DNA of 64,000 nucleotides from Paenibacillus glycinis (GCF_009909185.1 NZ_JAAAMV010000009.1:248001-312000); one strand, 5' to 3'; positions 26,001-34,928 are shown, numbered from the stretch's first letter. The notes: generated from the letters alone by a model not told the origin. Program-made: numbers and translations.

Positions 26001-26891
26001 ATGGGCATTAGACAACATAGGCTCTTGATCTTTGGTGCTGGCGTGATTGGCAGTGTCTACGCGCTCCGATTTGCACGGTACGGACTGGACGTAACCGTGT
26101 TGGCACGCGGAAAGCGATTCGATGAGCTGACACGGAACGGACTGCGATACAACGAGAATGGCACGATCAAGCAATTGCCGATCAAGGCGATAGATAAGCT
26201 GGAAGACGATGACGTCTACGATTACATTTTTGTTCCCGTACGATATGATCAGGCAGAATCCGCCTTAACCGCGATGAAGAACAATCAGAGCAAGACCATC
26301 GTCACCTTGACCAACACCATGGGCTATGACCGTTGGTTGGCAATCGTGGGCGATCGGTTGCTCCCTGGCTTCCCGGGTGCCGGCGGAGACATGAAAGAGG
26401 ATGTTCTATACGCCCGATTCGGATCGGAAAAACATCAAGGAACCATCTTTGGCGAAATAAATGGCCTGGTAACCGAACGAGTAAAAAAACTTGCCACCAT
26501 ACTTGAAGCGGCGAATTTGCAATACGACATCCAAGACAACATTTTGGCCTTCCATATCTCTCATACTGCTTTGGCTATCGTCAACAAGCATTTCTACGCA
26601 GAAGACGGCATGGTGGATGTAGAGACAGCGAGAAGCGAAAGCATTCTGCGCAGGATCGCAGCCGATATCAAACAGAACATTCAACTGGTCGAACGCGCCG
26701 GAATACCGGTAATCCCGCCCGAAACGAAGGCGATGGGGGAATTGCCGGACGAGGCTATTATTTCGCGTTACCGTCAGATGTTGAGTAATGACTTTATCAT
26801 CGACGTTAAGCTTGGCACTCACGCCGTAAATCAAAAAGCGGAAATCATGTTGTTGGAGAAGACGTTTCGCGAAGCGATGTCGCAAGGTTAA
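26001..26891 (+). CDS. Ketopantoate-reductase-family oxidoreductase
   Basis: A 296-residue protein of the ApbA/PanE family. The N-terminal Rossmann domain has RLLIFGAGVIGSVYALRFAR (residues about 7-26) for NADP(H), with the usual DYIFVPVRYDQAESAL continuation; the C-terminal helical domain spans about residues 170-296. Genuine PanE reduces ketopantoate to pantoate for coenzyme A, but a TetR-controlled stand-alone copy outside any pan cluster is more likely a paralogue acting on another 2-keto acid or aldehyde. A GAAGGAAGG site precedes the ATG at 26001. It ends 71 bases before a bidirectional terminator. Confidence 0.85.
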   Translation: MGIRQHRLLIFGAGVIGSVYALRFARYGLDVTVLARGKRFDELTRNGLRYNENGTIKQLPIKAIDKLEDDDVYDYIFVPVRYDQAESALTAMKNNQSKTIVTLTNTMGYDRWLAIVGDRLLPGFPGAGGDMKEDVLYARFGSEKHQGTIFGEINGLVTERVKKLATILEAANLQYDIQDNILAFHISHTALAIVNKHFYAEDGMVDVETARSESILRRIAADIKQNIQLVERAGIPVIPPETKAMGELPDEAIISRYRQMLSNDFIIDVKLGTHAVNQKAEIMLLEKTFREAMSQG

Positions 26892-26962
26892 TCGTAATGC
26901 TTTACATGAAGGTCTTCTCATGGAGGTCTTCCAAGTCTACTTTATGAAGTTTCATCTATCTT

Positions 26963-27010
26963 AAAAAGCGACAGCCTAGGACTTAATTCTCGTCCCTGGC
27001 TGTCGCTTTT
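26963..27010. terminator. Bidirectional terminator between convergent genes
   Basis: AAAAAGCGACAGCC (26963-26976) pairs with GGCTGTCGCTTTT (26998-27010). The A-run on the left becomes a T-run for the leftward MFS gene. Confidence 0.88.
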
Positions 27011-27042
27011 CAATTTCTGGCGGTTCGACGAAATCAAATTAA

Positions 27043-28233
27043 TCAAGCAGCGGCTTTAGTGACGGCATTTGCTTTGGCTTTACGCGTAAGCGAGATGAAG
27101 AACAGGGTGGCAAGAAACCCAAGGGCCAAGAAGACGATTCCGGACCACATGATACTGCGCGTCCCCAAGCCGCTAATGAATGCTCCGCCAACGAATGTAC
27201 CGATCGTGACTCCGAGATTGGCGAAGGCAACAAACAACCCGTTCGAAAAGTCAGGCGCTTCGGGAGCGGAAGAAGTGATCATATATTGCGATATGTTAAG
27301 ACCGAAGGTAAACAGCACGCCCCATAAAGCGATGAAAGCAATCATCGGGACGGTAAAGGCACCGAACAAGAACAGGATCAAGTAAGTGGCCACAAAGATG
27401 AACGGGAATATAAAGGCTGTCTTCAATGCGTTGTTCGACAGCAGCTTTCCGGCGAGCAAATTACCTGCAATGCCTGTCAAACCGAAAAGCACAAGCATCA
27501 CGGTTATCATGTCCGAAGACATGTTCGTTACGCGTTCGAGGTATTCGGCAAAAAAGCTAAACGTTGCATACATGCCCGAAAGGATGAAGATCGCGCTGAA
27601 TATGGCCGCCCAGACCCTTCCCTTCTTCAGCACGCGAACTTGACTGCCATAGGATTGTTTTTCTTTAACGGGTTGAGAGGGGACAAAGATAAGAATCGCC
27701 AGAAAAGTCAATGCATTGACGACGGCGAAAAATAACATCGCGATATCCAGGTTCGTTGCGCTTGCGATGAAGGAAGTGATCGGAGTACCGATAACCATCC
27801 CTGCGGTAACCCCCATGAATACACGGCCGATCGCTTTAGGAACTTGATCTTGGCTGACCGAGGAAGCGGCGGAAGTAAAGGCGACCGAAAAATAAACGGG
27901 ATGAAAAAATGCCGGAACGATGCGAGCGATCAAAGCGACGGTGAAGTTAGGCGCGAATATGGACACGACGTTACTGACCACGAATAGGCCAATAACCAGG
28001 AGCATGACGCTCTTGCGGTTAAATCCGGAAAACATCAGCGGTAAAAATGGGCCGGATATGGCAACGGCAAGCGCAAAGAGACTGACCAGCAAGCCGGCCG
28101 TAGAAACGCTTATGCCAAAGTTATCGGCGATGAGCGGCAAAATTCCGATCACGCCCATCTCGGTATTGATGATTCCGAAAATACCGAATGCCAAGATTAA
28201 AATGATAAATGCCTTTGATTTATTTGCAGCCAA
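27043..28233 (-). CDS. MFS transporter (AraJ/DHA1-like exporter)
   Basis: A complete 396-residue, 12-helix major facilitator protein of the drug/arabinose-efflux group: FGIFGIINTEMGVIGILPLI at helix 1, SVSTAGLLVSLFALAVAI at helix 2 and the RIVPAFFHPVYFSVAFTSAA segment of helix 4 are typical of the AraJ/YdhP branch. It probably exports sugars or drugs by proton antiport. Upstream (28335-28372) are two copies of TAGTTAGACGC, and the same motif occurs before the SDR gene at 34196, suggesting a shared regulator. It has a bidirectional terminator at its 3' end. Confidence 0.92.
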   Translation of the reverse strand: MAANKSKAFIILILAFGIFGIINTEMGVIGILPLIADNFGISVSTAGLLVSLFALAVAISGPFLPLMFSGFNRKSVMLLVIGLFVVSNVVSIFAPNFTVALIARIVPAFFHPVYFSVAFTSAASSVSQDQVPKAIGRVFMGVTAGMVIGTPITSFIASATNLDIAMLFFAVVNALTFLAILIFVPSQPVKEKQSYGSQVRVLKKGRVWAAIFSAIFILSGMYATFSFFAEYLERVTNMSSDMITVMLVLFGLTGIAGNLLAGKLLSNNALKTAFIFPFIFVATYLILFLFGAFTVPMIAFIALWGVLFTFGLNISQYMITSSAPEAPDFSNGLFVAFANLGVTIGTFVGGAFISGLGTRSIMWSGIVFLALGFLATLFFISLTRKAKANAVTKAAA

Positions 28234-28334
28234 GTTAAGCTCAACTCCTATTTTTTATATTAGAGCCCGGATCCTTCGTTAGCGGTTATCAATAGGGAAG
28301 CATATCTCGCTAAGTCAACTGACTTGTCCTCCTT

Positions 28335-28372
28335 TAGTTAGACGCTTATAAAAGTGTATTATAGTTAGACGC
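28335..28372. promoter_or_regulatory. Two direct copies of TAGTTAGACGC before the MFS gene
   Basis: Identical 11-mers at 28335-28345 and 28362-28372, 27 bp apart; the second extends to TTATAGTTAGACG (28359-28371), which recurs in the opposite orientation at 34042-34054 before the SDR gene. They are probably regulator-binding sites. The rest of the 269-base gap up to gerA holds no gene. Confidence 0.55.
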
Positions 28373-28502
28373 ATGTATGAATATAACATCGAGGAGGAAA
28401 TTCGTCAATTCATGAATGCAAGCAAATCATGCAGGTCTGAATAAGTTCTTCTTCCTGGGAGATAATTATCGTTATGATTGGTAATCAGGAGGCACGAATA
28501 CC

Positions 28503-29951
28503 GTGAGTTCGACGTCTAGGATATGGGGGGAATGTCAGGAATCTACCGATTTTGTCAGCTACGAGCACAAAAATAACGATGCGCATTACTTTATTGGCTT
28601 TTTTAAAACGCTAGTTGATCCGAAAGCGCTGAATGACCATATTCTTGATTGCGTCACAAAGAATCCCGAGGCCTCTTTAAACGATCTTTATCACTTGATC
28701 CCCCTAGCGGAAAAAGAAATCTCCCATGAATCAAATCACGTTAAAAATAAACTCCTGCAAGGCTTTGTAGCCATTCAACAGGGTTTGGATGCCAATGTTT
28801 GCCTCTTGGCCGAGGCCGCCTTATTCAAGGGAAGGGATGTCAGCACGCCCGAGATCGAGTTCACCGTGGAAGGTCCGAAGGAAGCATTCGTGGAATCGCT
28901 CGGCATTAATCTGTACTTGATTCGAAAACGCATTCCTTATCCCGAGTTTCGCGTCAAAGAACTCGTCGTCGGAAGTATATCGAAGTCGAAAATCGCGATC
29001 TGTTATATTGAGGGGCTGACGAATGAGGAGTATCTACATACGGTTAGGCAGCGCATTGAAGACATACAATTCGATCAACTCTCCGACATTACCTTGCTGC
29101 AACAAATGATCGAAGATAATTCCAATTCCGTATTTCCGCAGACAATCGGGACCGAGCGACCTGATTACGCTACCTGGGCAATCTCGTCCGGACAGGTTTG
29201 CGTTTTGTTGGATGGCTCCCCGATCGCGCTATTCGCGCCGGTGACCCTTGGATCATTTTTCATCTCGTACGAGGACTATTACTTGCCTTGGATCGTGGGC
29301 TCGATCGTTAGACTTACCCGCATGCTTTCGGTCGTTTTCTCCATTTTTGCCACGCCTCTATATGTGGCCATGATCACTTACCATGGTCATGGCATCTCGA
29401 ATATCTATTTGCCCACGCTTATTTCCTCCAGGATTAGCGTTCCGTTTCCCCCTGTAGTGGAAGTGCTCACGATGGAGCTCGTCATTGAGCTGTTAAGGGA
29501 AGCCGGCGCCAGATTGCCCAATAAAATCGGACAAACAATCGGCATCGTCGGAGGTATCGTGCTTGGAACCGCCGCAGTCGAGGCATCGATAACAAGCAAT
29601 TTTTTGTTGATAATCGTGGCTTTATCGGCCCTTGCCTCATTCACGACACCTATTTATCGAATGAGCGCCACGATACGCATACTTCGGTTTCCTTTTATCA
29701 TCTCGGCTCAACTATGGGGGATATTGGGGATTGCCATCTGCGGCTTTGCCGTAATTACTCATCTCTTGCGTTTAACGTCTCTCGGCATGCCCTACTTAGT
29801 GCCGTTCTATCCTTTCCGCCCGTCAGACTTATACGATAGCGTGATCCGAGCTCCATACACGAATTTCAACCGTCGATTTAGTTTTTTCAGATCAACCAAC
29901 CCCATAAGGTTCGACAAGCACAAAAAAGCAAGGAAAGATATCGACGAGTGA
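28503..29951 (+). CDS. gerA: Spore germination protein, GerA family (A subunit)
   Basis: A 482-residue A subunit of a Ger germinant receptor, an inner-membrane complex of the spore that senses nutrients. The long N-terminal soluble domain (about 1-250) contains ERPDYATWAISSGQVCVLLDG, the strongly conserved block, followed by four to six membrane helices (about 265-440) with ISVPFPPVVEVLTMELVIEL. The GTG start at 28503 is supported by AGGAGG at 28488-28493. Its stop overlaps the ATG of the B subunit (TGATG), so the A-B-C genes form a coupled operon. The germinant cannot be predicted; the symbol is a family name. Confidence 0.95.
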   Translation: MSSTSRIWGECQESTDFVSYEHKNNDAHYFIGFFKTLVDPKALNDHILDCVTKNPEASLNDLYHLIPLAEKEISHESNHVKNKLLQGFVAIQQGLDANVCLLAEAALFKGRDVSTPEIEFTVEGPKEAFVESLGINLYLIRKRIPYPEFRVKELVVGSISKSKIAICYIEGLTNEEYLHTVRQRIEDIQFDQLSDITLLQQMIEDNSNSVFPQTIGTERPDYATWAISSGQVCVLLDGSPIALFAPVTLGSFFISYEDYYLPWIVGSIVRLTRMLSVVFSIFATPLYVAMITYHGHGISNIYLPTLISSRISVPFPPVVEVLTMELVIELLREAGARLPNKIGQTIGIVGGIVLGTAAVEASITSNFLLIIVALSALASFTTPIYRMSATIRILRFPFIISAQLWGILGIAICGFAVITHLLRLTSLGMPYLVPFYPFRPSDLYDSVIRAPYTNFNRRFSFFRSTNPIRFDKHKKARKDIDE

Positions 29952-31054
29952 TGGCGGGTGGATATGAATTGCGCAGCGTACAAAATGAACGATTAACGGT
30001 CTCGCCTTACCTTGCTCTCGTCTTGATTCACTCTATTCAGTTCGGGCTGGGCTATTTATCGATGTCGATAAAGCCGGTTCAATTCGCTGGACACGACGCC
30101 TGGATTTCCGTTCTTCTGACCGGCATCGGTTTTCACATCATCATCTGGATGATTTATCAACTGCTCAACCGTAATCGTTCGGATATCATCGAAATCCATC
30201 GTCAGTTTTTCGGAAAATGGGTGGGAGGCGCGCTGAATTTTCTATTTATCGTTTATTTTTTGATAAATTCCAGTTATCAATTGCGGCTCTTTATCGAAGT
30301 CATTCAAGTGTGGCTTTTTCCGGAGCTTGAAACCTGGGCCTTGGCGCTCGTATTGCTGTTGCTCATTTATTACATCGTATCCAGCGGATTCAGAGTGATT
30401 CTGGGCATTTGCACATTAAGCCTGGCACAACATACGCTTATCTTTTCCATGTTATTCACGGCGCCTTTTTTTCATTTTGCCAATTTGAAGCCCGTGCTGG
30501 ATCATTCGTTAAACGACCTCGTACTCGCCGCAAAAGAAATGACCTTTCCCTACATGGGGGTAGAAATCCTCTTGTTCTGCTATACGTTTATCAAAAACCC
30601 TGAAAAGTCGCAAAAGTGGGCGCAGATAGGGAATGCAATTACGATGTTTTTTTATCTGCTCGTTATTTTCTTCTCCATCTTGTTGTTTAAATACGAGCAG
30701 CTCGCCAAGGAAATTTGGCCGGAATTTACGAAATATAAATTTGTTCATATGCCTTTCATAGAGCGATTCGACTTTATAGGCGCCACATGTTTGATTTTTG
30801 GTTTATTCCCAATTAGCTGCTTATTCTTATGGGCTTCCAGCCGTACGATGAAAATAACGTTCGGTACCAGACAGTTGACGGCGTTGGCGATTTTTATCTT
30901 GCTCGTGTTCATTGTCGTATGCTGCATACCTAACCGTAAAACAATCGAGTCCGTTCAAATGGGGCTATCCAAAGTCGGACTCGTCATCGTTTATGTCTAT
31001 ATTCCATGCATGTATCTGACCGACCTCGTTCGATGGAAAGCGAGAAGAGCGTGA
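29951..31054 (+). CDS. gerB: Spore germination protein, GerB family (permease)
   Basis: A 367-residue, about 10-helix membrane protein of the GerAB/endospore permease family, related to amino-acid transporters. It opens with LTVSPYLALVLIHSIQFGLG and carries ILLFCYTFIKNPEKSQKWAQ in the middle of the protein. It forms the germinant-binding transmembrane part of the receptor with the A and C subunits. ATG 29951 overlaps the gerA stop, and its own stop overlaps the ATG of gerC (ATGA), which indicates translational coupling on both sides. Confidence 0.93.
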   Translation: MAGGYELRSVQNERLTVSPYLALVLIHSIQFGLGYLSMSIKPVQFAGHDAWISVLLTGIGFHIIIWMIYQLLNRNRSDIIEIHRQFFGKWVGGALNFLFIVYFLINSSYQLRLFIEVIQVWLFPELETWALALVLLLLIYYIVSSGFRVILGICTLSLAQHTLIFSMLFTAPFFHFANLKPVLDHSLNDLVLAAKEMTFPYMGVEILLFCYTFIKNPEKSQKWAQIGNAITMFFYLLVIFFSILLFKYEQLAKEIWPEFTKYKFVHMPFIERFDFIGATCLIFGLFPISCLFLWASSRTMKITFGTRQLTALAIFILLVFIVVCCIPNRKTIESVQMGLSKVGLVIVYVYIPCMYLTDLVRWKARRA

Positions 31055-32130
31055 TGAAGCGATCGTTCTTGATCATTTTGGCGTGTTGCTTGCTATTGAC
31101 CGGATGCGTAAAGCAACAAATTTTAGATCGAGTCAACCTATTTATCGTGTGCGCGTTCGATAAAGCGGTTCGCGAACAAATTGAATTTACGATGGCGGCA
31201 ACGAAATATCGTTCCAAACAACCCGGTGCCGTTTCGAACAGGCTGCTTTCAAACGTTGGCGAAACGAGCGTGGGAATCAAGGGGTTAATGGATTTACAAT
31301 TAAGTCGCCCGATCAATACGGGGAAAGTATCCGTCATTTTATTCGGTAAAGACCTGGCAGAGAAAGGAATTTCCAAACAGCTGGATGTGGTATCGCGAGA
31401 CGCCCAGGCCTCGCAAGTGATGTACTTGGCCATTGTGAATGGAAACGCAAAGGAGTTATTGCATGCCAATTTCAGTTCGGATGAGGAAAAAGGGATGTAC
31501 TTGTTCAACTTGCTCGATTCCAACGTGAAAAACGGAAGTGTTCCCAGACAAAACTTGCACGAGTTTGAATACGCCTATCTTGGAAAGGGACTCGACCCGT
31601 TCTTGCCGCTTCTTCAATTGCAAGGCGAACATGTGAAAATATCCGGTTTGGCATTGTTCAAGAACGACAAGCATGTGGCTTCGCTCAACGAAAAGGAAAT
31701 GTTTATTTTTAAATTGCTGTACCGCAATCTCCGTCAAGGCACCATTGAGGCTGATTCCGGCAATGGTTCCCGTCTGGCCATGAAAATCGTTCGATCCAAG
31801 GTTCGCTATAAGGTGATGAAAGGCATACAGGGTCCCCGTATATCGATAAACCTCAGCATAAAAGGCGAAGTCATAGACGCCATGCAAAATAAGTCTCCCG
31901 ATCAAAATCTCCAACAAATACGACGACTATTCGAGAAAGATCTTACGAAGAACGGAATGAATCTTATTCATGTCTTTAAAACGGAAAAAATCGACCCGCT
32001 CGGATTAGGGGACTTGGTACGGAGCCATACAAGGGGATGGAAGGAAGAGGAGTGGCTGAGGCAATATCCGCAGACAAACGTTGCATTGGACGTAAACGTC
32101 GAAGTCGTAGAAACGGGGATTCAAAAATAA
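31054..32130 (+). CDS. gerC: Ger(x)C-family germination lipoprotein (C subunit)
   Basis: A 358-residue lipoprotein. ATG 31054 gives a clean signal peptide RSFLIILACCLLLTGC with Cys18 as the lipidated residue; longer starts upstream lie inside gerB. Conserved Ger(x)C features follow: a domain with KVSVILFGKDLAEKGISKQLD, then FLPLLQLQGEHVKISGLALF, and the C-terminal part ending WLRQYPQTNVALDVNVEV. This lipid-anchored subunit sits on the outer face of the inner spore membrane and is required for receptor function. It is the last gene of the coupled operon. Confidence 0.93.
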   Translation: MKRSFLIILACCLLLTGCVKQQILDRVNLFIVCAFDKAVREQIEFTMAATKYRSKQPGAVSNRLLSNVGETSVGIKGLMDLQLSRPINTGKVSVILFGKDLAEKGISKQLDVVSRDAQASQVMYLAIVNGNAKELLHANFSSDEEKGMYLFNLLDSNVKNGSVPRQNLHEFEYAYLGKGLDPFLPLLQLQGEHVKISGLALFKNDKHVASLNEKEMFIFKLLYRNLRQGTIEADSGNGSRLAMKIVRSKVRYKVMKGIQGPRISINLSIKGEVIDAMQNKSPDQNLQQIRRLFEKDLTKNGMNLIHVFKTEKIDPLGLGDLVRSHTRGWKEEEWLRQYPQTNVALDVNVEVVETGIQK

Positions 32131-32225
32131 GGGCCGCCGATGATCATTGCCCTGAACGTATGTGCGACATGGATTTTTCACATACTCATTAATGATTCGA
32201 CATTCCGCCATTAGAGGAACCTAAC

Positions 32226-33503
32226 ATGCCTCAGCAACCAACCGAACGTTATTCGCACCTGGTCCATAATAATTCTACGAATGCGAGCATCCAGTACCCG
32301 ATGAACCCGTGGATACCGCTATGGTGGTCGGCCGCATTTCCCGGATACGGTCATTGCATGATCAATAGTCCCTTGATTGGCTTCTCGCTGATTATCTTTG
32401 AATTCAGCATCAATAATCTTGCGAAGATCAATCAAGCCATATTTTGTTCCATGCTGGGGGATTTCGAGGGTGCGATTCGAATTATCGATTTACGCTTTTT
32501 CTATTTGTATATCGGCGTTTACATTTTTTCGATGTTCGATTCGTACCGACGTTGCGTCGACATGAACAACAATTACGTTTTATCCTTTCGTACGACCGCG
32601 TACACCAAGACAACCAAGGCGTCTTCCGGCGCCGTCAATACGCTTCATAAAGTGAGTCCTATGACAGCCACCTATTGGGAAATGATCATGCCCGGGTTAG
32701 GCGCGCTGTACTTAAATCATTTGTATTCATTCTTTTTCAGCGTAATCTCATGGGCGGTAACGATCGCCAAGTCGCGTTTGTTCGTGGGAGTATATTACAC
32801 CTGTATCGGTAATTTCGACAAAGCCAAAGAGGTCGTCGTTCCTCAGTGGTTCCTATTCATACCGTCGATTTATGGCGGATACATATACTTCGCTTACTCG
32901 CAATCCGTGATTAATAATATCCAGTACAAGCTTTCGCAAACGCAATTTCTGCGCTCCGAATATCAGAACCCCCGGTTTAGACTTCCATTGCCTCCGGCGG
33001 AAGGGAAGCAGTCCATGTATATCGTCGCTTCGTTCGAGCATTCGGTCGCAATTGAATTAGCCTTAACCGAGCTCGAAAAAATGGGCATTTCGAAATCAAA
33101 CCTCTTCACCTTGCCGCTGCAAGTTCGGAACGAGAAAAAAAGGATCTTTGATAGCGCCCATTACTCCGATGGCGTCAGTTTTATCGATCTTGCCGCGATT
33201 TTGGGTTCGGCTCTCATGCTGGTTGGCGGTATTTACGGGTTCGTATTAAAGCAAGGTCCGATTCTTTGGGCGCTGTTCGGACTAGTCTCGGGCGGCGTTC
33301 TTGGGTTTCTTATCAAATGGATCTCCGTTAAGAAATTGCCGACGTTAGATCCCTTCGGCAGAACCCGATCATCCGAAATCGTTATGCTGGTCCGGTGCGA
33401 TGCCGAGGATGACGAGCGAGTCAAAACGATTTTATGGCATAATAAAGCACTCGGCGTTGCAGCGTATAATTCCGAGAACGGAGCTCTTGAGGAAGAACGA
33501 TAA
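32226..33503 (+). CDS. Multispanning membrane protein of unknown function
   Basis: A 425-residue protein starting at ATG 32226 (GAGGAACCTAAC upstream), 95 bases after gerC on the same strand. Four hydrophobic regions are visible in the first half (WIPLWWSAAFPGYGHCMI, SPLIGFSLIIFEF, RFFYLYIGVYIFSMF, then IMPGLGALYLNHLYSFFFSV), with a near-repeat: AAFPGYGHCMIN and IMPGLGALYLN mark two similar halves. Residues 255-425 form a cytoplasmic domain resembling a ferredoxin-like stress-protein fold (SMYIVASFEHSVAIELALTE) interrupted by two more helices. I do not recognise the family. Position suggests a spore-membrane or germination accessory role. Confidence 0.7.
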   Translation: MPQQPTERYSHLVHNNSTNASIQYPMNPWIPLWWSAAFPGYGHCMINSPLIGFSLIIFEFSINNLAKINQAIFCSMLGDFEGAIRIIDLRFFYLYIGVYIFSMFDSYRRCVDMNNNYVLSFRTTAYTKTTKASSGAVNTLHKVSPMTATYWEMIMPGLGALYLNHLYSFFFSVISWAVTIAKSRLFVGVYYTCIGNFDKAKEVVVPQWFLFIPSIYGGYIYFAYSQSVINNIQYKLSQTQFLRSEYQNPRFRLPLPPAEGKQSMYIVASFEHSVAIELALTELEKMGISKSNLFTLPLQVRNEKKRIFDSAHYSDGVSFIDLAAILGSALMLVGGIYGFVLKQGPILWALFGLVSGGVLGFLIKWISVKKLPTLDPFGRTRSSEIVMLVRCDAEDDERVKTILWHNKALGVAAYNSENGALEEER

Positions 33504-33591
33504 GACGAGTCGGCGTAGAATCGAGAAGATCGGCCGGCAATGAAGGGAATACTTGTTATTCGCCAAAACTTGCAAAACACAATTAGATGGA

Positions 33592-33605
33592 TATATAATT
33601 ATATA
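33592..33605. promoter_or_regulatory. 14-bp AT palindrome before ArsR-type gene
   Basis: TATATAATTATATA is perfectly symmetric and lies 40 bp upstream of the regulator start, the usual place for an ArsR/SmtB autorepressor site. Low complexity limits the confidence. Confidence 0.4.
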
Positions 33606-33645
33606 ATCATAAAGGAGATTTCATTTGAACAGGAGGAGAGAGCCG

Positions 33646-33948
33646 ATGCCGGTCTTGACCGAGCCCCAGTTTGCAAGAATTTCACGAGCGCTTGCCGAAC
33701 CGAGACGCTATCAAATGCTCAAAGAAATTAAAGAGGCCAATCAACCTTTAGCCTGCAGTACGTTGCATGAATCTCATAACGTTAGCGCCGCGACCATATC
33801 TCACCACATTAAAGAGCTTGAAATCGCGGGACTGATAACGAGCATACGCGAGGGCAAGTTCTTGAGCTTGGTTTTCCAACCTGAAGTCTTGCAGGCTTAC
33901 ATCGATGAATTATCCGAAGTCCTCATTCATAACCACGTTCAAGCATGA
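33646..33948 (+). CDS. ArsR/SmtB-family winged-helix regulator
   Basis: A 100-residue winged helix-turn-helix protein ([20 protein letters not shown], recognition helix [19 protein letters not shown], then the wing [10 protein letters not shown]). No metal-binding cysteine box is present (a lone Cys lies in PLACSTL), so it probably senses something other than a metal, or another signal entirely. ATG 33646 is chosen for AGGAGGAG at 33631-33638; an upstream TTG precedes the site. It is the nearest regulator to the SDR gene at 34196, which lies downstream behind a terminator, and is a candidate binder of the 13-bp motif shared with the MFS promoter. Confidence 0.85.
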   Translation: MPVLTEPQFARISRALAEPRRYQMLKEIKEANQPLACSTLHESHNVSAATISHHIKELEIAGLITSIREGKFLSLVFQPEVLQAYIDELSEVLIHNHVQA

Positions 33949-33958
33949 AAGAAAAAAG

Positions 33959-34010
33959 AAGATCGTAAATTATTCGGCCGGCAAGGCGAGTAATTTGCGA
34001 TCTTTTTTTC
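33959..34010 (+). terminator. Intrinsic terminator after ArsR-type gene
   Basis: AAGATCG-t-AAATTA (from 33959) pairs with TAATTT-g-CGATCTT (to 34004), followed by seven T. Confidence 0.85.
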
Positions 34011-34041
34011 ATGAACCAACTAGAATGATACGATTTATACA

Positions 34042-34054
34042 CGTCTAACTATAA
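34042..34054. promoter_or_regulatory. CGTCTAACTATAA motif (shared with MFS promoter)
   Basis: This is the exact reverse complement of TTATAGTTAGACG at 28359-28371. A shorter form, TCTAACTAA, lies at 34165-34173, downstream of the SDR promoter. Confidence 0.5.
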
Positions 34055-34122
34055 AGCATGAAAAGTTTCGTCAAGCCCTGAGCTTGGCTCATTATTTGCG
34101 TTCAAATTGCTTTTTGGAGGGA

Positions 34123-34151
34123 TTGACAAACGTATAAACTCTTACTATTAT
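34123..34151 (+). promoter_or_regulatory. Sigma-A-type promoter of the SDR gene
   Basis: TTGACA (34123-34128), a 17-base spacer and TATTAT (34146-34151), 45 bases before the start codon. The TCTAACTAA element lies just after the predicted transcription start, where a repressor would act. Confidence 0.7.
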
Positions 34152-34195
34152 GCTTGTATAACTATCTAACTAATATGGTTTGGAGGAAATTCATT

Positions 34196-34912
34196 ATGTC
34201 TCTACAGGGAAAACGTGTTGTTATTATTGGCGGAACATCGGGTATCGGCATGGCGACCGCACAGGCGTTCCTTGCCGAACATGCGAAAGTCGTTATCGGC
34301 AGTCGATCCAGCTCTAAGTTATCGGATGCTGTTCAAGCGCTTCATCAACATGTCGAAGCGTACGAGCTGGATTTTCGTCATTTAGATGACGTCGCCAATT
34401 TCTTTGGTAAGGTCGGTGCTTTTGATCATTTAGTCGTAACGGCGGGCGAAGGCGCGATGGGCGACTTTCGCGAATTACCGATTGCGGAAGTCAGAAATGC
34501 TTTTGAAAGCAAGTTCTGGGGACAGTACCATACCGTTCGAGCCGCGATCCCGTACTTGAACGAAGCAAGTTCCATTACTCTGACTTCCGGCGTGTACGGC
34601 AAGAAGCCGCCTAAAGCTGCATCCACGCTGGCAGCAATCAATTCGGCTGTCGAAGGACTAATGAGAGGGCTAACGTTAGATCTCGCTCCGATCCGGGTTA
34701 ACGTCGTTTCCCCTGGGCTAGTGGATACGCCTCTATATGCAGGAATGACGGAAGAGCCGCGTACCGGCTTGTTCAACCATGTCGCGGGGCAATTACCGGT
34801 AGGAAGGATCGCGCAACCTTCAGATATTGCATCTACGTACGTATATCTCGCGAAAAACGGATTTACCACAGGTTCCGTTATCATGGTTGACGGTGGAGCA
34901 ATATTATCATAA
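34196..34912 (+). CDS. SDR-family dehydrogenase without canonical YxxxK
   Basis: A 238-residue short-chain dehydrogenase/reductase. The nucleotide loop is VVIIGGTSGIGMATAQAF (residues about 8-25), followed by LVVTAGEGAM in place of the usual NNAG and IRVNVVSPGLVDTPLYAGM. The catalytic region reads TSGVYGKKPPKAASTLAAIN: the usual Tyr-x3-Lys pair is absent, as in an atypical SDR subgroup. Its activity is therefore uncertain. ATG 34196 has GGAGGA upstream; the frame continues to 34154 without a site. It has its own strong promoter and a terminator, so it is monocistronic. Confidence 0.88.
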   Translation: MSLQGKRVVIIGGTSGIGMATAQAFLAEHAKVVIGSRSSSKLSDAVQALHQHVEAYELDFRHLDDVANFFGKVGAFDHLVVTAGEGAMGDFRELPIAEVRNAFESKFWGQYHTVRAAIPYLNEASSITLTSGVYGKKPPKAASTLAAINSAVEGLMRGLTLDLAPIRVNVVSPGLVDTPLYAGMTEEPRTGLFNHVAGQLPVGRIAQPSDIASTYVYLAKNGFTTGSVIMVDGGAILS

Positions 34913-34928
34913 AGCCTTTCATGGACGA

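Noticed and set aside
26001-26891. panE of coenzyme A synthesis
   Set aside because: The family fits, but TetR control and isolation from pan genes argue for a paralogue, so no symbol was given.
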